NCBI GenBank assembly: GCA_038526915.1
Contig: JBCBGF010000001.1
Coordinates: forward strand, 992,001-1,056,000
Origin: JBCBGF01 sp038526915
GTDB lineage: Bacteria > Pseudomonadota > Alphaproteobacteria > Rhodobacterales > Rhodobacteraceae
Direction of reading: 5' to 3'
DNA: 64,000 nucleotides
In this document: in pieces, positions 61,268 to 64,000 of the stretch
How the letters are laid out: each line of letters begins with the position of its first letter
Numbering within the stretch: position 1 is the first letter of the stretch
Position numbers and translations under genes: made by a program
The notes under the pieces: model-generated
The model's input: only the letters and a program-made list of their open reading frames with translations
Databases searched by the model: none
Told to the model about the DNA's origin: nothing

Positions 61268-62169
61268 TCCTCAGGTGCCAGTTCCGGCAGGGCGAAAACG
61301 ATCGATCTTTCCGCGTCAGCTAAGCCGGGCCTTTTGATAGTTGCTGTTAACATGTACGTGCCGGCGGCAAGACCAGAGTCCCCCAGAGCGATCACACATT
61401 CATAACCAGCCCGGACTTTTGTCGTTGGAACGCAATCCATCTCTTTAATGTTCACCAATTTAGCTTGCCCGTCCTCCCAATTTCCGACCTTGGCGGACAC
61501 CGTTGCCGAACCAATCTCAAACACTGCCTGTAGGTGGCTCGGCTTTTCGACCTGTTGAAACGGAACGTAGATGTTCGAACGGCGCCCCGGGCAGGCTTCG
61601 TCCACGATCATGTTGACCAGCATGTCCGAACGCCGAAACTTCTTCTTTTCGATCTTTTCTGCAAACTTCGTCTCGTAAGAAAATGTAACAACCTCTAGGA
61701 CTTTCGCCTTTGTTTCTTGCGCACCGACATCTCCGTTCGTTTCAGCGATTGGATCTATGTTGTGAACCAAGTCCGCTGCATAGACGTTGTTGTAAGAACG
61801 GATCATCGAGCAAAGCGTTATGTTTGCGTTTTGACTGACATTGCCTGGCAACCAAATCGGTACAACACCAAGGTCTGTAGGAGTGAAAAAAGGCGCTTTC
61901 GCAGGGTCTTCTCCAATCAGTTGCAATCCTGCAAAAAGCCGCCCGGTATCCAGCGGTTTGATCAACCCACCGGACATCGCAATATTGGCTTCCTGAAAGT
62001 CCTCTGCCGACGCGGAGCCGAGATACTGCAAGAACCCCGATGGCTCCGGGTCTACGTCTTGTGCAGAGACCGGCACAGCAAAACACGCGGCGCCAATGAG
62101 CAATCCGCGCAACACCCCATTTACCAGTCTATTCACGATCCCAGTTGAAATCCCAGTCGCGTCCGCCAT
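61264..62169 (-). CDS. Secreted protein of unknown function in the caspase/TAXI operon
   Basis: About 301 residues with a Sec signal (GVLRGLLIGAACFAVPVSAQ, cleavage near residue 37). The mature part mixes strands and loops. It has several Cys (LCSMIRSYNN, EACPGRR, MDCVPTT, YECVIAL) that could form disulfides. The C-terminal ~90 residues look like an Ig-like/immunoglobulin-fold module (AAGTYMLTATIKRPG). The best start is ATG 62169, giving a 41-base overlap with the caspase gene; the longer TTG form is unlikely. I do not recognise a family. Confidence 0.7.
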   Translation of the reverse strand: MADATGISTGIVNRLVNGVLRGLLIGAACFAVPVSAQDVDPEPSGFLQYLGSASAEDFQEANIAMSGGLIKPLDTGRLFAGLQLIGEDPAKAPFFTPTDLGVVPIWLPGNVSQNANITLCSMIRSYNNVYAADLVHNIDPIAETNGDVGAQETKAKVLEVVTFSYETKFAEKIEKKKFRRSDMLVNMIVDEACPGRRSNIYVPFQQVEKPSHLQAVFEIGSATVSAKVGNWEDGQAKLVNIKEMDCVPTTKVRAGYECVIALGDSGLAAGTYMLTATIKRPGLADAERSIVFALPELAPEE

Positions 62170-63442
62170 TCTCTTGCTTCCCAATGTACAGATTCAATTT
62201 GGTTTCTTCGCGAAAATAGTGCCGCGCTAGAACCTCGCGAAACTCCTCGATGCTCCCGAAGTTTCGGTACCGCTGCGGCCCATCCGCCTCCACGAATGTG
62301 AGACGAGAAATAATATCGTCATTCTCCACGCGCTTTCCCGGGCTTGACTGCAGAACACGCACTCCGTTGTGTTCCGGTGCATAGTTCAATCCCTCTATCC
62401 CGAGGTCTGATAGCGCAGCGGCAGCGATGCAGGCGTTCACCGAATCCGTGTTGGTTGTTCCGATCGAGCGAACCGGCGCAGTATCGCGGGCGGCCAGCGC
62501 CTCGGCGAGGTAATCCTCGTTCAGGACACAGGCGCGGGGGTCGATGCGCCAGTCTGCGCCCGGCGCAACATTGAGCGAGGTGTTTGCCACGTTCGCCACG
62601 CTAAACCGACCATTGATTGTATCGAACAGAACGTGGGGGATCTGAAGCTGGCGTTGCCCCGTGGCGCCGGCGGCATCTGCCGCACGCCGGCTCATGCGTT
62701 CAACTTCGATCCGGACATCTGCAAAAACGCTAAGAAGGGGGCGGTCATCCCGAATGGCCGGCAGAAAAGCGCGTGAAAACACGGAAAGGCTGTTGGGGTC
62801 TTCTCTCTCAAAGTTGTCGAGAACGTCATAGGCGATGCCGCGCGGTGAGGAACTGAACAAAACCAGCACCTCGTCAACGCCCGACCCATCGAAGGACTGC
62901 CGCACCGGTTCCTGTGAGACGCCTTGAACAAGGGTTTCATCCGAACACGCGTTGATAACCGCGATGATGCGTGCGGGTTCATTGATCGCAAGCCTTTCAA
63001 TGACAGACATCAGCGGCATAGAGCCAGCGATCATGTCATCATGCGTTTGAAACTGCTCACCGTCTTCGGCCACCCCAACCAAATAGTTTTGCCCCTGGTC
63101 TGAAAATCCGTGGCCATTGAACACGAACAAAACTTCAGACCCGGCACCGATCTGCCTGGCGGCGGAAAAGATCATTCGTTCCATTCCGCCTTTTGTGAGG
63201 TTGTCGAGACTTTCATTGATGACCGTCCAGCCTAGCTCAGCAAGCGTATCCGCATATGCGATGGCATCATTTTGGGTCGTCAGAAGATTGAAATTTGAAC
63301 TGGGGCGCGGGTCACCATTGGGTAAGCGCTCGTACTCGTTGTTCCCTATAATAATTGCGAACCTATCCGGTGGCGCACCGTGCGCATAACCCCCGGCCCA
63401 AGCCAGCATAAGAATTGAGACAAAGGTCAAGCGCGCAAGCAT
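62129..63442 (-). CDS. Caspase-fold (peptidase C14) protein, secreted
   Basis: A 437-residue protein with a Sec signal (SILMLAWAGGYAHGA). The caspase/metacaspase p20-like domain (~25-260) has the standard strand FAIIIGNNEY, catalytic His111 in VFNGHGFSD and catalytic Cys166 in AVINACSDE. Both dyad residues are present, so it should be an active Cys protease, probably Arg/Lys- or Asp-directed. The C-terminal ~170 residues are a separate region containing DPRACVLNEDYLAEAL and a closing FREVLARHYF segment. Bacterial C14 proteases cut partner proteins encoded nearby. Here the natural candidates are the secreted and envelope proteins downstream, since all three would meet in the periplasm. That link is inference. 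Confidence 0.83.
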   Translation of the reverse strand: MLARLTFVSILMLAWAGGYAHGAPPDRFAIIIGNNEYERLPNGDPRPSSNFNLLTTQNDAIAYADTLAELGWTVINESLDNLTKGGMERMIFSAARQIGAGSEVLFVFNGHGFSDQGQNYLVGVAEDGEQFQTHDDMIAGSMPLMSVIERLAINEPARIIAVINACSDETLVQGVSQEPVRQSFDGSGVDEVLVLFSSSPRGIAYDVLDNFEREDPNSLSVFSRAFLPAIRDDRPLLSVFADVRIEVERMSRRAADAAGATGQRQLQIPHVLFDTINGRFSVANVANTSLNVAPGADWRIDPRACVLNEDYLAEALAARDTAPVRSIGTTNTDSVNACIAAAALSDLGIEGLNYAPEHNGVRVLQSSPGKRVENDDIISRLTFVEADGPQRYRNFGSIEEFREVLARHYFREETKLNLYIGKQENGGRDWDFNWDRE

Positions 63443-63452
63443 CGCTCTAATC

Positions 63453-64000
63453 CTATCGGCCGTTTAAAACGGGTTCCGAGCAGCGATATAGATCACCGCG
63501 GCTCGCCGCTGTTGTGAGATCAACATCGGCCCATTTCTCATGCCCAACGCCCGCCTGCACCATGCTCGGATATGTTTCAACGATCCGACGGGTCATGTCG
63601 GCGATCTGCTGGCAATATGGGTTCGCCTCGTCGTAATCGAACGCGACCAACAGCGCGCGTACGCTTATTGTGCGAACATCTTCCTTCAGCCATGGATATG
63701 TTCCGCGCTCGATAACGGCGGAAGAGTATGGTGAATCGCGACCACCAGGAACATTTGGCAGATCGAGCGGCATTAACGTCACGCCTTTGTCGGTGGGGAT
63801 TTTCTGCGCAAACTCACTTGGCGCGCCTGCGACGTAGAACGCCACGTCATAGTCCTCGCCCAAACCGGGGAGCCCATCATCGTAATCGCCGTTCGACCAA
63901 TCGAGGGGGCTTTCGACGTTGGCTTGAAGATCAAAAAGCCATCGCGCCGTCATATTATGCCCGCTCCGCTCGTCACCCGCCGCAACGGTTAGCCCGCGCT
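63453..64000 (-). CDS. TAXI-family TRAP solute-binding-like protein, N-terminus outside window
   Basis: The frame is open to the window edge (reading GLTVAAGDERSGHN before the internal ATG at 63953), so this is the C-terminal ~180 residues of a longer protein. The TVAAG...SGHN start, a YDVAFYVAGAPSEF strand and GTYPWLKEDVRTISVRALLV resemble the C-terminal half of TAXI/NMT1-type periplasmic binding proteins. In these a late-domain Tyr-Pro lies before a 'dv.tv.v.a.L' strand. It ends 10 bases before the caspase gene, so the two are co-transcribed. No TRAP membrane subunits follow downstream. Identification is moderate because half is missing. Confidence 0.6.
   Translation of the reverse strand, partial: RGLTVAAGDERSGHNMTARWLFDLQANVESPLDWSNGDYDDGLPGLGEDYDVAFYVAGAPSEFAQKIPTDKGVTLMPLDLPNVPGGRDSPYSSAVIERGTYPWLKEDVRTISVRALLVAFDYDEANPYCQQIADMTRRIVETYPSMVQAGVGHEKWADVDLTTAASRGDLYRCSEPVLNGR

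Overview
The window reads as chromosomal DNA of a Rhodobacterales (Roseobacter-group) alphaproteobacterium. The signs are GC-rich coding sequence, dense ATGA/TGATG operon overlaps, an exosortase of the XrtD/EpsI fusion type, a GTA spike-base family protein (RCAP_rcc01079 type), a non-pyrrolysine MttB protein beside dimethylglycine-dehydrogenase-like enzymes, a urea ABC importer and Tad pilus genes. No rRNA, tRNA, CRISPR array, transposase or integrase was seen.

Layout. 1-430: 3' end of a GNAT acetyltransferase. 707-8736: a catabolic cluster, probably for methylated amines or betaines (PreA-like flavoenzyme, SMP-30 lactonase, DMGDH-like oxidase with GcvT domain, MttB-type methyltransferase, TetR regulator, second FAD oxidase). 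8939-37018: a large surface-polysaccharide locus. It supplies UDP-GlcA (ugd), UDP-GalA (UDP-glucuronate 4-epimerase), UDP-Gal (galE), dTDP-L-rhamnose (rfbCBDA), GDP-mannose (manC) and GDP-L-fucose (gmd, fcl). It also has five glycosyltransferases, a Wzy-like polymerase, a sulfotransferase, an exosortase and a 1132-residue acidic beta-helix protein. Inside it, on both strands, sit a GTA-type spike-base gene (12102-12365) and a four-gene fibre or spike operon (18359 down to 14752). 37154-40735: part of a Tad/Flp pilus locus (TPR lipoprotein, prepilin peptidase, Flp pilin, CpaC secretin, small lipoprotein) ending in a strong intrinsic terminator. 40834-46451: L,D-transpeptidase, TetR regulator and a divergent RND efflux pair. 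46461-52564: urtABCDE on the minus strand. 52900-56989: small secreted protein, MFS transporter, GNAT-like unknown, LysR-like regulator and an 88-residue unknown. 56990-57985: an unusually AT-rich, apparently non-coding stretch. 57986-59626: orphan Tat-exported oligopeptide-type binding protein. 59900-64000: a minus-strand operon of a TAXI-like binding protein (cut by the window end), a caspase-fold protein, a secreted protein and a two-TM envelope protein.

How the parts fit. The polysaccharide locus should make a sulfated, uronate-, rhamnose- and fucose-containing surface polymer. Known R. capsulatus biology gives a reason for the spike genes to be there: GTA head spikes GhsA/GhsB bind the capsule, and their genes adjoin a capsule gene. 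The arrangement here resembles that, with a larger multi-protein fibre operon added. The other candidate for an undescribed system is the caspase/TAXI/envelope operon at the right end.
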